Shown: positions 44,088 to 53,326, counted from the first letter of the stretch. The stretch: 64,000 bases of DNA from CAIKZY01 sp044374195 (GCA_044374195.1 JBILOY010000009.1:33359-97358), one strand, 5' to 3'. The notes: a model not told the origin generated them from the letters alone. Made by a program: numbers and translations.

Positions 44088-45020
44088 GCTCTTCTCTGGA
44101 CGAAGGCTCAGAAGCGTCGTAATCGCCAGGATGGCAATGATGACCACGAGCGAGAGCCACACAGGCACGAGCGGCACGTTCCAGCCGAGTACGGAGTGGC
44201 AAGCTTCGAGCAGCAACTTGATACCGATGAAGACCAGGATCAACGCGATGCCCTTATTGAGGTGTCGTAGTTTGGTAATCAAGTCACGAATCAAGAAGTA
44301 CAGCTGACGCAGGCCCATGAGGGCGAAGGCATTGGCGGCGAATACCAAATAGGCCTCGCTGGTGATGCCGAAGACTGCCGGGATGGAATCAAGGGCGAAG
44401 AGAAGATCCGTTGTGCCGATCGCGATCATCACAAGAGCGAGTGGCGTGAGGAATCTCTTGCCGCTGATCTTGGTGACAAGCCGGGATCCGTCATACTCCG
44501 TCGTCGTCGGCACCCGCTTCGAGATGAAGGTGACCATGCGATTCGTATCTGGATCTGGTTCTTCGTCCTCGCCCGACCACACCTTCCATGCGGTGAAGAA
44601 GAGGAAAGCGGCGAAGATGAAGAAGACGCCCTGGAAGCGCTCGATGATCTCAGCGCCCACCACGATGAGGATGCCGCGCAAGACGAGGGCGATGACGATT
44701 CCCACGAGGAGCACCCGGTGCTGAAGAGCCGAAGGCACAGCGAAACTGGTCATGATCACCAGGAAGACAAAAAGATTGTCAACACTGAGCGAGTACTCAG
44801 TGATGTATCCCGCCACGAATTGCCCGGCAAATGATGCTCCGTACTGAACCCAGACGATGACAGCGAACACCATGGCCAGGAATACGTAGAAGCTGATCCA
44901 CTTGGTCGCCTCACGAGCAGTGAAATCATGCGGGCGTCGATCAACAATGATGAGGTCGACCACGATGATGGCAACAAGCGCAACAAGGGTGATGACCCAC
45001 GTGGTCAAGGAGACTGTCAT
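44073..45020 (-). CDS. TerC family integral membrane protein
   Basis: A 315-residue membrane protein with about nine hydrophobic segments. It has the TerC acidic motifs LSVDNLFVF (about residue 80) and ALDSIPAVFG (about 210) within membrane helices, which bind metal in characterised homologues. TerC (Alx/YkoY) proteins are linked to manganese efflux and tellurite resistance. A charged cytoplasmic loop lies at about 150-190. Its ATG overlaps the uvrB stop (ATGA), so it is probably co-transcribed with uvrB. Confidence 0.9.
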   Translation of the reverse strand: MTVSLTTWVITLVALVAIIVVDLIIVDRRPHDFTAREATKWISFYVFLAMVFAVIVWVQYGASFAGQFVAGYITEYSLSVDNLFVFLVIMTSFAVPSALQHRVLLVGIVIALVLRGILIVVGAEIIERFQGVFFIFAAFLFFTAWKVWSGEDEEPDPDTNRMVTFISKRVPTTTEYDGSRLVTKISGKRFLTPLALVMIAIGTTDLLFALDSIPAVFGITSEAYLVFAANAFALMGLRQLYFLIRDLITKLRHLNKGIALILVFIGIKLLLEACHSVLGWNVPLVPVWLSLVVIIAILAITTLLSLRPEKSSPTP

Positions 45021-47077
45021 TTACCTACTGCCTCCTGCATTCCCCGGAGCTCACGCTTGAGGTCTCCGACTTCATCACGAAGCCGAGCGGCTAACTCGAA
45101 TTGAAGCTCAGCAGCTGCGGCGTGCATCTGCGCGGTGAGTTCTTCGACCAGACTGACAAGGTCAGACACCGCTGCAGGTTGACGCCGCTTCGATTGCGGT
45201 GACGCCTCCCGCTCGGCTAGCAGCTTCTCGGTGTCGGCGTCCTCACGAGCGAGCAGATCGGTGATGTCGGCAATCTTCTTGCGCAATGGCTGTGGATCAA
45301 GACCACGTTCAAGGTTGTAGGCCACTTGCTTCGCTCGGCGGCGATCCGTTTCATCCAGTGCATTTCGCATCGAGGGCGTGATCTTGTCGGCATACATATG
45401 GACCTGACCGGATACGTTTCGAGCTGCGCGACCGATTGTCTGAATGAGGCTGGTCTCCGACCGCAGGAAACCTTCCTTGTCGGCATCAAGGATGGCAACC
45501 AGGGATACCTCGGGGAGGTCGAGACCCTCACGCAGCAGGTTGATGCCGATCAGGACATCGAATACACCCATCCGAAGCTCTCGAAGAAGCTCAACACGTC
45601 TGAGGGTGTCGACATCGGAGTGAAGGTACTGAACCTTCACTCCGTGCTCGAGCAGGTAGTCGGTGAGGTCCTCAGCCATCCGCTTGGTCAAGGTGGTCAC
45701 CAAAACGCGCTCGTCGCGCGTTACCCGCGCCTTGATCTCCCCCATCAGGTCATCGATCTGACCCTTGGTCGGCTTGATGATCACCTGCGGGTCGATTAGG
45801 CCTGTGGGCCGGATCACCTGCTCGACCACATCGCCCTGAACCTTTGCAAGTTCGTACTTGCCGGGTGTTGCTGACAGATAAAGCGTCTGTCCGACACGCT
45901 CCTCGAATTCGGCGAATCGCAGGGGGCGGTTGTCCATGGCACTGGGCAGCCTGAATCCGTGATCGACAAGGGTGCGCTTACGGCTCATGTCGCCTTCGTA
46001 CATCGCGCCGATCTGGGGAACGGTGACATGGGACTCATCTATGACCATCAGGAAGTCTTCGGGAAAGTAGTCGAGGAGGCAGTTCGGTGGTGAGCCCGCC
46101 TCACGACCATCGATATGGCGCGAGTAGTTCTCGATACCAGCACATGAGCCCATCTGCTGCATGAGTTCGAGGTCGTATGTCGTGCGCATGCGAAGCCTTT
46201 GAGCTTCGAGCAACTTGCCCTGTGCCTCGAGCTCGGTGAGTCTGGCGGCCAGCTCGGTCTCGATCTGGCCAATTGCCCGGTGCATTCGCTCCGGACCGGC
46301 TACATAGTGAGTGGCCGGGAACACATGTGTCTGTGAGTCCTCGGTCATGATCTCGCCGGTGACCGGGTGCAAGGTCATCAGTCGCTCGACTTCATCGCCA
46401 AACATCTCGATGCGAATCGGGTGCTCCTCGTAGACCGGGAAGATCTCCACTGTGTCTCCACGGACACGGAAGGTGCCGCGCTGGAAGGCGATGTCATTGC
46501 GCGTGTATTGAATATCAACGAGGCTGCGTAGCAAAGTGTCGCGGTCGACTGACTCACCGACACTCAAGCGGATCATCCGGTCGACATACTCCTGCGGGGT
46601 ACCCAGGCCGTAGATCGCCGAGACAGTGGCTACTACAAGTACATCTCGCCGGGTGAGCAAACTATTGGTAGCTGAATGGCGCAACCGCTCGACTTCCTCA
46701 TTGATCGAGGAGTCCTTCTCGATGTAGGTATCGCTCTGCGGGATGTAGGCCTCTGGCTGGTAGTAGTCGTAGTACGACACGAAGTACTCGACCGCGTTGT
46801 TGGGCAAGAGCTCCCGAAACTCCGTGGCCAGCTGCGCCGCCAGGGTCTTGTTGGGCGCCATGACAAGCGCGGGTCGCTGAAGTTCCTCGACCAGCCAGGC
46901 GGTGGTGGCGCTCTTTCCGGTACCCGTGGCACCGAGAAGCACCACATCGGACTCCCCTGCCCGTATCCGAGCTGCAATATCTGCGATCGCGGCAGGCTGA
47001 TCACCAGAGGGCTCATACGGGGCTATGACAGTGAACGGCGCGACCGTGCGCTGGAGATCGGTAACGGGCCTGGCCAT
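45017..47077 (-). CDS. uvrB: UvrABC system protein B
   Basis: A 686-residue helicase-like protein. Walker A is GATGTGKS (49-56), the damage-wedging beta-hairpin is in YYDYYQPEAYIP, helicase motifs include DESHVTVPQ and GRAARN, and the C-terminus has a UVR domain. It receives damaged DNA from UvrA and recruits UvrC. The start is set at ATG 47077 because TAGCGT plus six bases precedes it; a GTG two codons earlier is in frame but would lie inside the promoter spacer. No LexA box is seen. Confidence 0.95.
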   Translation of the reverse strand: MARPVTDLQRTVAPFTVIAPYEPSGDQPAAIADIAARIRAGESDVVLLGATGTGKSATTAWLVEELQRPALVMAPNKTLAAQLATEFRELLPNNAVEYFVSYYDYYQPEAYIPQSDTYIEKDSSINEEVERLRHSATNSLLTRRDVLVVATVSAIYGLGTPQEYVDRMIRLSVGESVDRDTLLRSLVDIQYTRNDIAFQRGTFRVRGDTVEIFPVYEEHPIRIEMFGDEVERLMTLHPVTGEIMTEDSQTHVFPATHYVAGPERMHRAIGQIETELAARLTELEAQGKLLEAQRLRMRTTYDLELMQQMGSCAGIENYSRHIDGREAGSPPNCLLDYFPEDFLMVIDESHVTVPQIGAMYEGDMSRKRTLVDHGFRLPSAMDNRPLRFAEFEERVGQTLYLSATPGKYELAKVQGDVVEQVIRPTGLIDPQVIIKPTKGQIDDLMGEIKARVTRDERVLVTTLTKRMAEDLTDYLLEHGVKVQYLHSDVDTLRRVELLRELRMGVFDVLIGINLLREGLDLPEVSLVAILDADKEGFLRSETSLIQTIGRAARNVSGQVHMYADKITPSMRNALDETDRRRAKQVAYNLERGLDPQPLRKKIADITDLLAREDADTEKLLAEREASPQSKRRQPAAVSDLVSLVEELTAQMHAAAAELQFELAARLRDEVGDLKRELRGMQEAVGK

Positions 47078-47083
47078 GGCCAC

Positions 47084-47089
47084 ACGCTA
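47084..47089 (-). promoter_or_regulatory. Leaderless -10 box (TAGCGT) of uvrB
   Basis: TAGCGT on the minus strand is followed by six bases and ATG 47077. Only 7 bp separate it from the opposing -10 box of the ligase gene, so the two promoters must overlap and compete for polymerase. Confidence 0.6.
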
Positions 47090-47096
47090 CGCGACG

Positions 47097-47102
47097 TAGG
47101 CT
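47097..47102 (+). promoter_or_regulatory. Leaderless -10 box (TAGGCT) of the acyl-CoA ligase gene
   Basis: TAGGCT is followed by seven bases and the GTG at 47110. The corresponding -35 region lies inside the uvrB coding start. Confidence 0.6.
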
Positions 47103-47109
47103 GTCAGCC

Positions 47110-48462
47110 GTGCTTCGCCTGACATCTGCTGCCGCCCGAGTCGGTGCGGCCTCTGTGGCCTCACGGCTGACGGAGCTTGGGCTTGGTGACGGCGATCGAA
47201 TAGCGCTGGCGCCGCGACATGAGAGCAATATCGAGATCGCACAAGAGCAGCAGCAAGCCCTCATCGTGACCATGTGGGGTGCGTTGGCGATCGGCGTCAT
47301 CCCCGTGATGGTCAACCCTGATCTCTCTGATCGTGAGCGCGATTACATCCTGACTGACTGCTCGCCCGCACTGGTCCTAGATACGACCACCAGCCTCATT
47401 GAACTGTCATCGCCAGTTGACGTCCCGCAGGATCTGCCTCGATACCCACTCGGTCGACCCATGCACTATTCATCAGGCACGACTGGTCAACCCAAAGGCG
47501 TGTGGTCTGGAGTTCTCAGTGATCAGCTGGCCGAGGGGCTTTGGGGTACTGAGATCGAGATGTGGGGCTGCACTGAGAACGACGTGTCCTTGGTGCACGG
47601 CCCGCTGGCTCACTCAGGGCCACTCCGATTTGCGATGTACACCCTGCTCGCAGGCGGAGACGTGCTTCTGCCCGGCTGGTTCGACGCCCGCCTTCATGCC
47701 GAGGCTCTAGTCGAGCACGAACCCACGACTGCATTCGTCGTACCCAGTCACATGCAGCGACTCCTGGAATTGCCGTCCGGGCTGCCTCCGAGCCCCTATC
47801 GAATGCTTGTTCACGCCGGTGCTGCCTGCCCGCCGGTGATCAAGCAGGCACTGCACGACTGGGCCGGCGTTGAAAACGTCTGGGAGTTCTACGGCTCGAC
47901 CGAAGGGCAGTTCACAACCATGCCGGGCACCGAGTGGGCTGACAGGCCCGGATCGGTGGGGCGCGCCCGTGCTGATCGAGAGATTCGGATCATCGACGGA
48001 GTTATCTGGTGCGCCGCTCCCGAGTACGGGTACTTCGAGTACTGGAACGAACCGTCAATGACGTCTCATGCCTGGCAGGAACTTGATGGCAAGCGCTGGT
48101 TCACTGTCGGAGATCTAGGGCGCCTCGACGATGAGGGCTACCTCTACATAGACGGACGTCGCGATGACTTGATCATTACGGGCGGCATGAACGTGTACCC
48201 GGCCGAGATCGAGGCCCACATTCTTGGCTTCGAGGGTGTTACCGATGTCGCAGTCTTCGGACTCAAGGACGATCAGTGGGGACAACGAGTGTGCGCTGCG
48301 ATCGTGGGTGACATAGACACGAACGCTTTGAGTACGTGGCTGAGAGATGATCTAGCGGGCTATAAGCGACCGAAGAACTATTACCCACTTGATGCTCTTC
48401 CGCGCACCGCGTCCGGAAAGGTGCAGCGACTCAAGATTGCCGAGTTACTCGGCCTGGAGTGA
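47110..48462 (+). CDS. AMP-forming acyl-CoA synthetase family protein
   Basis: A 450-residue ANL-superfamily ligase. The P-loop is HYSSGTTGQPKGV, followed by EFYGSTEGQ, VGDLGRLDDEGYLYIDGRRDD and the C-terminal catalytic lysine in RTASGKVQR. It is shorter than typical fatty-acyl-CoA ligases (about 500-550), with a reduced N-terminal part, and may belong to the small-acid or aryl-acid ligases. It is a single gene with its own promoter, divergent from uvrB, and overlaps the coaE 3' end by 18 bp. The substrate is unknown. Confidence 0.85.
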   Translation: MLRLTSAAARVGAASVASRLTELGLGDGDRIALAPRHESNIEIAQEQQQALIVTMWGALAIGVIPVMVNPDLSDRERDYILTDCSPALVLDTTTSLIELSSPVDVPQDLPRYPLGRPMHYSSGTTGQPKGVWSGVLSDQLAEGLWGTEIEMWGCTENDVSLVHGPLAHSGPLRFAMYTLLAGGDVLLPGWFDARLHAEALVEHEPTTAFVVPSHMQRLLELPSGLPPSPYRMLVHAGAACPPVIKQALHDWAGVENVWEFYGSTEGQFTTMPGTEWADRPGSVGRARADREIRIIDGVIWCAAPEYGYFEYWNEPSMTSHAWQELDGKRWFTVGDLGRLDDEGYLYIDGRRDDLIITGGMNVYPAEIEAHILGFEGVTDVAVFGLKDDQWGQRVCAAIVGDIDTNALSTWLRDDLAGYKRPKNYYPLDALPRTASGKVQRLKIAELLGLE

Positions 48463-49032
48463 GGCCCACAGCGAGTCAACCTGCGCCTGGGTCCTCTCGA
48501 GCGAACCGGAATTATCAATCACCGTATGGGCCACAGCCAAACGTTGTTCGCGGGTTGCCTGGGCCTCGATTCGCCGATCGACATCCTCAGCCTCAAGCCC
48601 ACGGCTGATGGCCCGTTCCCGCTGAATCTCGACAGGCACGTCCACCACGATGACGTGATCGACGGCGGAATCCTGCTTGGTCTCGACCAACAAGGGCATG
48701 TCGTACACCACCATGGAGCCTGCTGGCGCCGCTGCGATACGCGCTGCAGACAATGCGCTGATGCGCGGATGCATGATGGCATTCAACCGCTTGGTCATGT
48801 CCTTGTCAGCGAAGGCAAGCCGAGCGAGTTCACCACGATTGAGCGTGCCATCCTCGCGTAGAACTCCGGACCCGAATACCGTCACGATTTCGTCAAGAGC
48901 AGGCTCGCCTGGCTCGACGATCTCACGGGAAATCTGGTCAGCATCGATGATCACGGCACCCTTGGCCGCCAGCATCGCGGCCACCGTTGACTTCCCGCTG
49001 CCTATTCCGCCGGTCAATCCGATTCTCGCCAC
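48445..49032 (-). CDS. coaE: Dephospho-CoA kinase
   Basis: A 195-residue kinase with P-loop GGIGSGKST (about residues 7-15), the DADQISREIVEPG region and the lid motif around YDMPLLVE. It adds the last phosphate of coenzyme A. It starts at a GTG (49032). In mycobacteria CoaE carries a C-terminal GrpB-like extension; here the protein ends at the kinase domain. It follows rpsA by 67 bp that contain a strong hairpin. Confidence 0.93.
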   Translation of the reverse strand: MARIGLTGGIGSGKSTVAAMLAAKGAVIIDADQISREIVEPGEPALDEIVTVFGSGVLREDGTLNRGELARLAFADKDMTKRLNAIMHPRISALSAARIAAAPAGSMVVYDMPLLVETKQDSAVDHVIVVDVPVEIQRERAISRGLEAEDVDRRIEAQATREQRLAVAHTVIDNSGSLERTQAQVDSLWASLQAE

Positions 49033-49052
49033 GGCTCAACTCTTCCACACAG

Positions 49053-49086
49053 CACTGTGGGACGCCCCGAAGGACGCCCCACAGTG
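49053..49086 (-). terminator. Long hairpin between rpsA and coaE
   Basis: CACTGTGGG at 49053 pairs perfectly with CCCACAGTG at 49078, giving a 9-bp stem that can extend inward. It lies 14 bp after the rpsA stop. No U-tract follows, as is common for actinobacterial terminators, so it may separate rpsA from coaE or stabilise the rpsA 3' end. Confidence 0.5.
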
Positions 49087-49099
49087 GTAAACGCAGTGA

Positions 49100-50551
49100 T
49101 TACTCGCTAGCCAGCTTGTCGCGCAGCGCCTGAAGTGCCTCATCAGATGCGAAGGCGCCTTCATTGTCAGCAGACTCGCTGGAGTAGGACGACACGTTGT
49201 CGCCGGACTCCAGTGCGGCTGCCTGATCGGCGACTCGTGCCTCGCCGATCTGCTTGCGATGAGCTTCCCAGCGAGCGTGTGCCTCGGAGTACTCGCGCTC
49301 CCACGCTGTGCGCTGATCCTCGAAGCCGGCCTTCCATTCGCCGGTCTCGGGGTCGAAGCCCTCGGGACCGATGTACTTGCCGGCCTCGTCGAAGGCAGGG
49401 GCCATGCCGTACAGGTACGGGTCAAACTCTTCGACTGCAACAGCGTCACCGGAGTCATTGGCCTGCTTGAGCGAGAGCGAGATGCGACGACGCTCGAGGT
49501 CGATATCGATGACCTTGACGAAGATGTCGTCGTTGACCTGGACGATCTGCTCGGGAAGCTCGATGTGGCGCTCTGCGAGCTCGGAGATGTGCACCAGGCC
49601 TTCGATACCCTCGTCGACGCGCACAAACGCACCGAACGGAACGAGCTTGGTGACCTTACCCGGCACAACCTGGCCCATGCCGTGGGTGCGCGCGAAGTGC
49701 TGCCACGGATCTTCCTGGGTTGCCTTCAGCGACAAGGAGACGCGCTCGCGATCCATGTCGACGTCGAGAACCTCGACAGTGACCTCCTGGCCAACCTCGA
49801 CAACCTCGGACGGGTGATCGATGTGCTTCCAGGACAGCTCGGACACGTGCACGAGACCGTCGACGCCGCCGAGATCAACGAAGGCGCCGAAGTTGACGAT
49901 GGACGAGACGACGCCGGAGCGGATCTGGCCCTTCTGCAGCTGGGTGAGGAAGGTCTGGCGAACTTCACTCTGGGTCTGCTCGAGCCACGCGCGACGCGAG
50001 AGCACAACGTTGTTGCGGTTCTTGTCGAGCTCGATGATCTTCGCCTCGAGAACCTTGCCGACGTACGGCTGCAGGTCGCGCACACGGCGCATTTCGACGA
50101 GCGATGCGGGGAGGAAGCCGCGGAGGCCGATGTCGATGATCAGGCCGCCCTTGACGACCTCGATGACGGCACCTTCGACGACGCCATCTTCTTCCTTGAT
50201 CTTCTCGATGGTTCCCCATGCACGCTCGTACTGTGCGCGCTTCTTCGAGAGAATGAGGCGACCTTCCTTATCCTCCTTGGTGAGAACGAGGGCCTCGACG
50301 ATATCTCCCACGGAGACCACCTGGCTGGGGTCAACATCGTGCTTGATGGAGAGTTCACGGGATGGGATAACGCCTTCGGTCTTGTAGCCGATGTCGAGGA
50401 GAACCTCGTCGCGATCGACCTTGACGATGGTGCCTTCGACGATGTCGCCATCGTTGAAGTACTTGATGGTGGCATCAATGGCAGCGAGGAAATCCTCAGC
50501 CGAGCCGATGTCGTTGATGGCGACCTGGGTGGTACCGGTGGTGATAGTCAC
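49100..50551 (-). CDS. rpsA: 30S ribosomal protein S1
   Basis: A 483-residue protein with four S1 RNA-binding domains (about residues 33-105, 120-190, 205-277, 290-365), the actinobacterial arrangement, against six in E. coli. The third domain has GVDGLVHVSELSWKH, the fourth EGIEGLVHISELAERH. The C-terminal 110 residues are acidic and low in complexity and end in ALRDKLASE, as in mycobacterial RpsA. It starts at a GTG (50551); no clear ribosome site or leaderless box was found for it. Confidence 0.95.
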   Translation of the reverse strand: MTITTGTTQVAINDIGSAEDFLAAIDATIKYFNDGDIVEGTIVKVDRDEVLLDIGYKTEGVIPSRELSIKHDVDPSQVVSVGDIVEALVLTKEDKEGRLILSKKRAQYERAWGTIEKIKEEDGVVEGAVIEVVKGGLIIDIGLRGFLPASLVEMRRVRDLQPYVGKVLEAKIIELDKNRNNVVLSRRAWLEQTQSEVRQTFLTQLQKGQIRSGVVSSIVNFGAFVDLGGVDGLVHVSELSWKHIDHPSEVVEVGQEVTVEVLDVDMDRERVSLSLKATQEDPWQHFARTHGMGQVVPGKVTKLVPFGAFVRVDEGIEGLVHISELAERHIELPEQIVQVNDDIFVKVIDIDLERRRISLSLKQANDSGDAVAVEEFDPYLYGMAPAFDEAGKYIGPEGFDPETGEWKAGFEDQRTAWEREYSEAHARWEAHRKQIGEARVADQAAALESGDNVSSYSSESADNEGAFASDEALQALRDKLASE

Positions 50552-50593
50552 TAGTAGGGATCCGATGTCAGTAGGTACGCCCAGCGGACGCTG

Positions 50594-50619
50594 AGCCGTC
50601 CAAGGCTACGGGACGGGCT
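50594..50619 (-). terminator. Hairpin between polA and rpsA
   Basis: AGCCGTCC pairs with GGACGGGCT (one bulged G) around a 9-nt loop in the 87-bp gap after polA. There is no U-tract. It may end polA transcripts before rpsA. Confidence 0.35.
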
Positions 50620-50638
50620 CCCACGAGGGAAATCCGCC

Positions 50639-53290
50639 CTAGTGAGCGGCTTCCTCCCACGACCTGCCGACCCCGACCGAGACATCCAGGGGTACCTGGA
50701 GATCTGCGGCGCCGCCCATAGCCACCCGGACGAGAACCTCGAGATCGGCAGCCTCCCCGGGCGCTACCTCGAGGACGAGCTCGTCGTGCACCTGGAGAAG
50801 CATGCGACTGCGCAGGCCGCTGGCGGCAAGGGAGTCAGTGAGGGCCAGCATGGCTCGCTTGACGATGTCGGCAGCGGTGCCCTGAATTGGGGCGTTAAGG
50901 GCCATACGCTCGGCCATTTCGCGTCGCTGGCGGTTATCGCTGGTCAGATCGGGCAGGTACCTGCGACGCCCGAACATCGTCTCGGTGAATCCGGTGGCCC
51001 TGGCCCCCGTCACCACGGTGTCCAGGTAATCGCGGACCCCGCCGAATCGCTCGAAATAGCTGTCCATGAGCCGTTGGGCCTCGGGTGGCGAGATATCCAG
51101 TTGGCTGGAGAGTCCGTACGCGGAGAGTCCGTATGCGAGCCCGTAGGACATGGCCTTGATCCGACGACGCATTTCGGCGTCAACATCGGCGGCCTTGACC
51201 CCGAACACCTGTGAAGCGACAGTCGTGTGAAGGTCCTCGCCTTCGGTGAAAGCAGCGATCAGCCCTGCATCGGCGGAGGCATGCGCCATGATCCGCATCT
51301 CGATCTGGCTGTAGTCAGCGGTCATCAATGATTCAAAGCCTTCGCCCACCACGAAACAGCCTCTGATTCTGCGTCCGGCATCAGTGCGAATCGGGATGTT
51401 CTGCAGGTTGGGATCCGCGCTAGACAGCCGACCAGTTGCCGCCACTGTCTGATTGAGGGTGGTGTGGATGCGATGTGCGGGATCCGCGAGGGGAATGAGT
51501 CCGTCGACCGTTTGCCTCAACTTTGATCGATCACGCCAGGCGAGCAGACGCTCAAGCAGCGGATCGTTCGTCGTGGCGTATAGCCACTGCAGCGACTCGG
51601 CGTCGGTAGTGAAACCTGTCTTGATCTTCTTCGTCTTCGGAAGCCCGCGCTCAGTGAACAGGATCTCCTGCAGTTGCTTCGGCGACCCGAGATTGAAGGG
51701 GCGTCCGACAATCTGGTGTGCGGCCTCTTCTGCAACCCGCATGTCGTGTCCGAATTCGGAGGAAAGCTCGTCGAGCAGCGTGGGATCGACGGCAATTCCG
51801 AGGAACTCCATCTCAGCGAGAATCGAGATCAGCGGAATCTCGAGGTTGTCGAGAAGTGCGAGCGTGCCGTCGATGGTAAGTCGCTCCCGCACAGCAACGG
51901 CAAGTTTGGCTGTTGCGACGGCTTGCGCAGGAAGATCATCGGAACTCGCATCGTCAAACAGAAGCTGATCGGAACTCTCGGCAGTTGTTAGTTCTATGCC
52001 CAGGATTCGCTGCACAGCATCGCTCAGCGCGAAACTACGCTGATCTGGAGCAATCAGGTACGCGCCGATGGCAGTATCGGTGCGGAGCCCACGAAGAGTG
52101 AATCCACGCGAAAGCAAGGCAAGCATGGGCCCCTTGGCATCGTGGATGTCTTTCGGGATGGATTCATCGGAGAGCCATTCGCAGGCAGCCTGGGCGTTGT
52201 TTGCATCGGCGAAATCGATAAGGCCCACAGATCCGGTGGCGTCACACACTGCGATCGCGCCGATGACGCCGGTGCCTCGACCCCAGGTACCTCGGAAGGC
52301 GACAGCACCGCTCTTGCCCTTCAGCCATGCTCCCGCCTTGCCCGAGGCGATCACTGTTGCGTCAACAACGACCTCTTCTGCGGGGACCGTCTGAGGTGTT
52401 GCTCCCTCGGTGGCTGGCAGCGCAGATGCAAGGCGATCGCGCAAGGCTCGGAACTGAAGCGCGGTGAACAGTTCATCGACGGCTTTGGCGTCGTAGGGGA
52501 CGAGTCGACACAGTGAGGGATCAGTGTCAATCGGCGCATCGTGCCGTAGCTCAGTGAGGTCACGATTGAGGATGACGTGCGCAAGGTTTGCCCTGAGTGA
52601 CTCGCCCACCTTTCCGCCCACACCATCGGCGTTGTCAATGAGCGCGGCGAGAGATCCATATTCGCGAATCCACTTGGCTGCGGTCTTCTCCCCTACCCCT
52701 GGAATTCCGGGGAGGTTGTCACTGGGATCACCCCGCAAGGCCGCGTAATCGGCGTACTGAATCGGGGTAAGCCCGTACTTCTCCTCGACGGCTGCAGGGG
52801 TCATGCGTGCAAGGTCAGAGGTTCCCTTGCGCGGATACAGCACGGTCGTGTGCTCATCGACCAGCTGGAAGGAGTCCCGATCGCCGGTCATGATCAAGAC
52901 GTCGTGATCACTGGCCAGCGCTCGTGTGGTCAAGGTCGCGATGATGTCGTCGGCCTCGAAGTTCGGGCAGTCGACGACGGTGATGTTGAGTGCTGCGAGG
53001 ACTTCCTTGATAAGTTCGACTTGTCCCTTGAACTCCGGCGGAGACGCTGAGCGGGTGGCCTTGTACTCGGGATACATCTCGGTGCGGAAGGTTGTGCGGG
53101 AGATATCGAAGGCCACGACCACGTGAGATGGCTTCTCATCGCGAAGCACATTGAGCAGCATCGAGGTGAAGCCGTACACCGCATTGGTGGGCTGCCCGGT
53201 CGTCGTGGTGAAGTTCTCGGGAGGCAAGGCAAAGAAGGCGCGGTAGGCCAGGGAGTGCCCGTCGAGAAGCAATACGCGGTCGCGGGTCAT
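50639..53290 (-). CDS. polA: DNA polymerase I
   Basis: An 883-residue polymerase. The N-terminal 5' nuclease (about 1-290) is intact, with DGHSLAYRAFF and the GVGEKTAAKW helix-hairpin-helix. The central domain lacks the DxE motif of proofreading exonucleases (the site reads AFRGTWG), so 3'-5' exonuclease activity is probably lost, as in mycobacterial PolA. Polymerase motifs A (DYSQIEMR), B (RRRIKAMSYGLAYG) and C (VHDELVLE) are complete. ATG 53290 is preceded by TACGAT and six bases. Confidence 0.96.
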   Translation of the reverse strand: MTRDRVLLLDGHSLAYRAFFALPPENFTTTTGQPTNAVYGFTSMLLNVLRDEKPSHVVVAFDISRTTFRTEMYPEYKATRSASPPEFKGQVELIKEVLAALNITVVDCPNFEADDIIATLTTRALASDHDVLIMTGDRDSFQLVDEHTTVLYPRKGTSDLARMTPAAVEEKYGLTPIQYADYAALRGDPSDNLPGIPGVGEKTAAKWIREYGSLAALIDNADGVGGKVGESLRANLAHVILNRDLTELRHDAPIDTDPSLCRLVPYDAKAVDELFTALQFRALRDRLASALPATEGATPQTVPAEEVVVDATVIASGKAGAWLKGKSGAVAFRGTWGRGTGVIGAIAVCDATGSVGLIDFADANNAQAACEWLSDESIPKDIHDAKGPMLALLSRGFTLRGLRTDTAIGAYLIAPDQRSFALSDAVQRILGIELTTAESSDQLLFDDASSDDLPAQAVATAKLAVAVRERLTIDGTLALLDNLEIPLISILAEMEFLGIAVDPTLLDELSSEFGHDMRVAEEAAHQIVGRPFNLGSPKQLQEILFTERGLPKTKKIKTGFTTDAESLQWLYATTNDPLLERLLAWRDRSKLRQTVDGLIPLADPAHRIHTTLNQTVAATGRLSSADPNLQNIPIRTDAGRRIRGCFVVGEGFESLMTADYSQIEMRIMAHASADAGLIAAFTEGEDLHTTVASQVFGVKAADVDAEMRRRIKAMSYGLAYGLSAYGLSSQLDISPPEAQRLMDSYFERFGGVRDYLDTVVTGARATGFTETMFGRRRYLPDLTSDNRQRREMAERMALNAPIQGTAADIVKRAMLALTDSLAASGLRSRMLLQVHDELVLEVAPGEAADLEVLVRVAMGGAADLQVPLDVSVGVGRSWEEAAH

Positions 53291-53296
53291 TCACGC

Positions 53297-53302
53297 ATCG
53301 TA
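53297..53302 (-). promoter_or_regulatory. Leaderless -10 box (TACGAT) of polA
   Basis: TACGAT on the minus strand is followed by six bases and the polA ATG at 53290. The opposing thioesterase promoter is 18 bp away. Confidence 0.6.
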
Positions 53303-53320
53303 GGGGCTACTGATATCGCC

Positions 53321-53326
53321 TAGGGT
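53321..53326 (+). promoter_or_regulatory. Leaderless -10 box (TAGGGT) of the thioesterase gene
   Basis: TAGGGT is followed by six bases and the GTG at 53333. Confidence 0.65.

Noticed and set aside
49259..50554. Open frame of 431 codons on the plus strand
   Set aside because: It is exactly antisense to rpsA, has no recognisable motif, and is rich in Asp/Leu as expected from the reverse reading of high-GC S1 codons.
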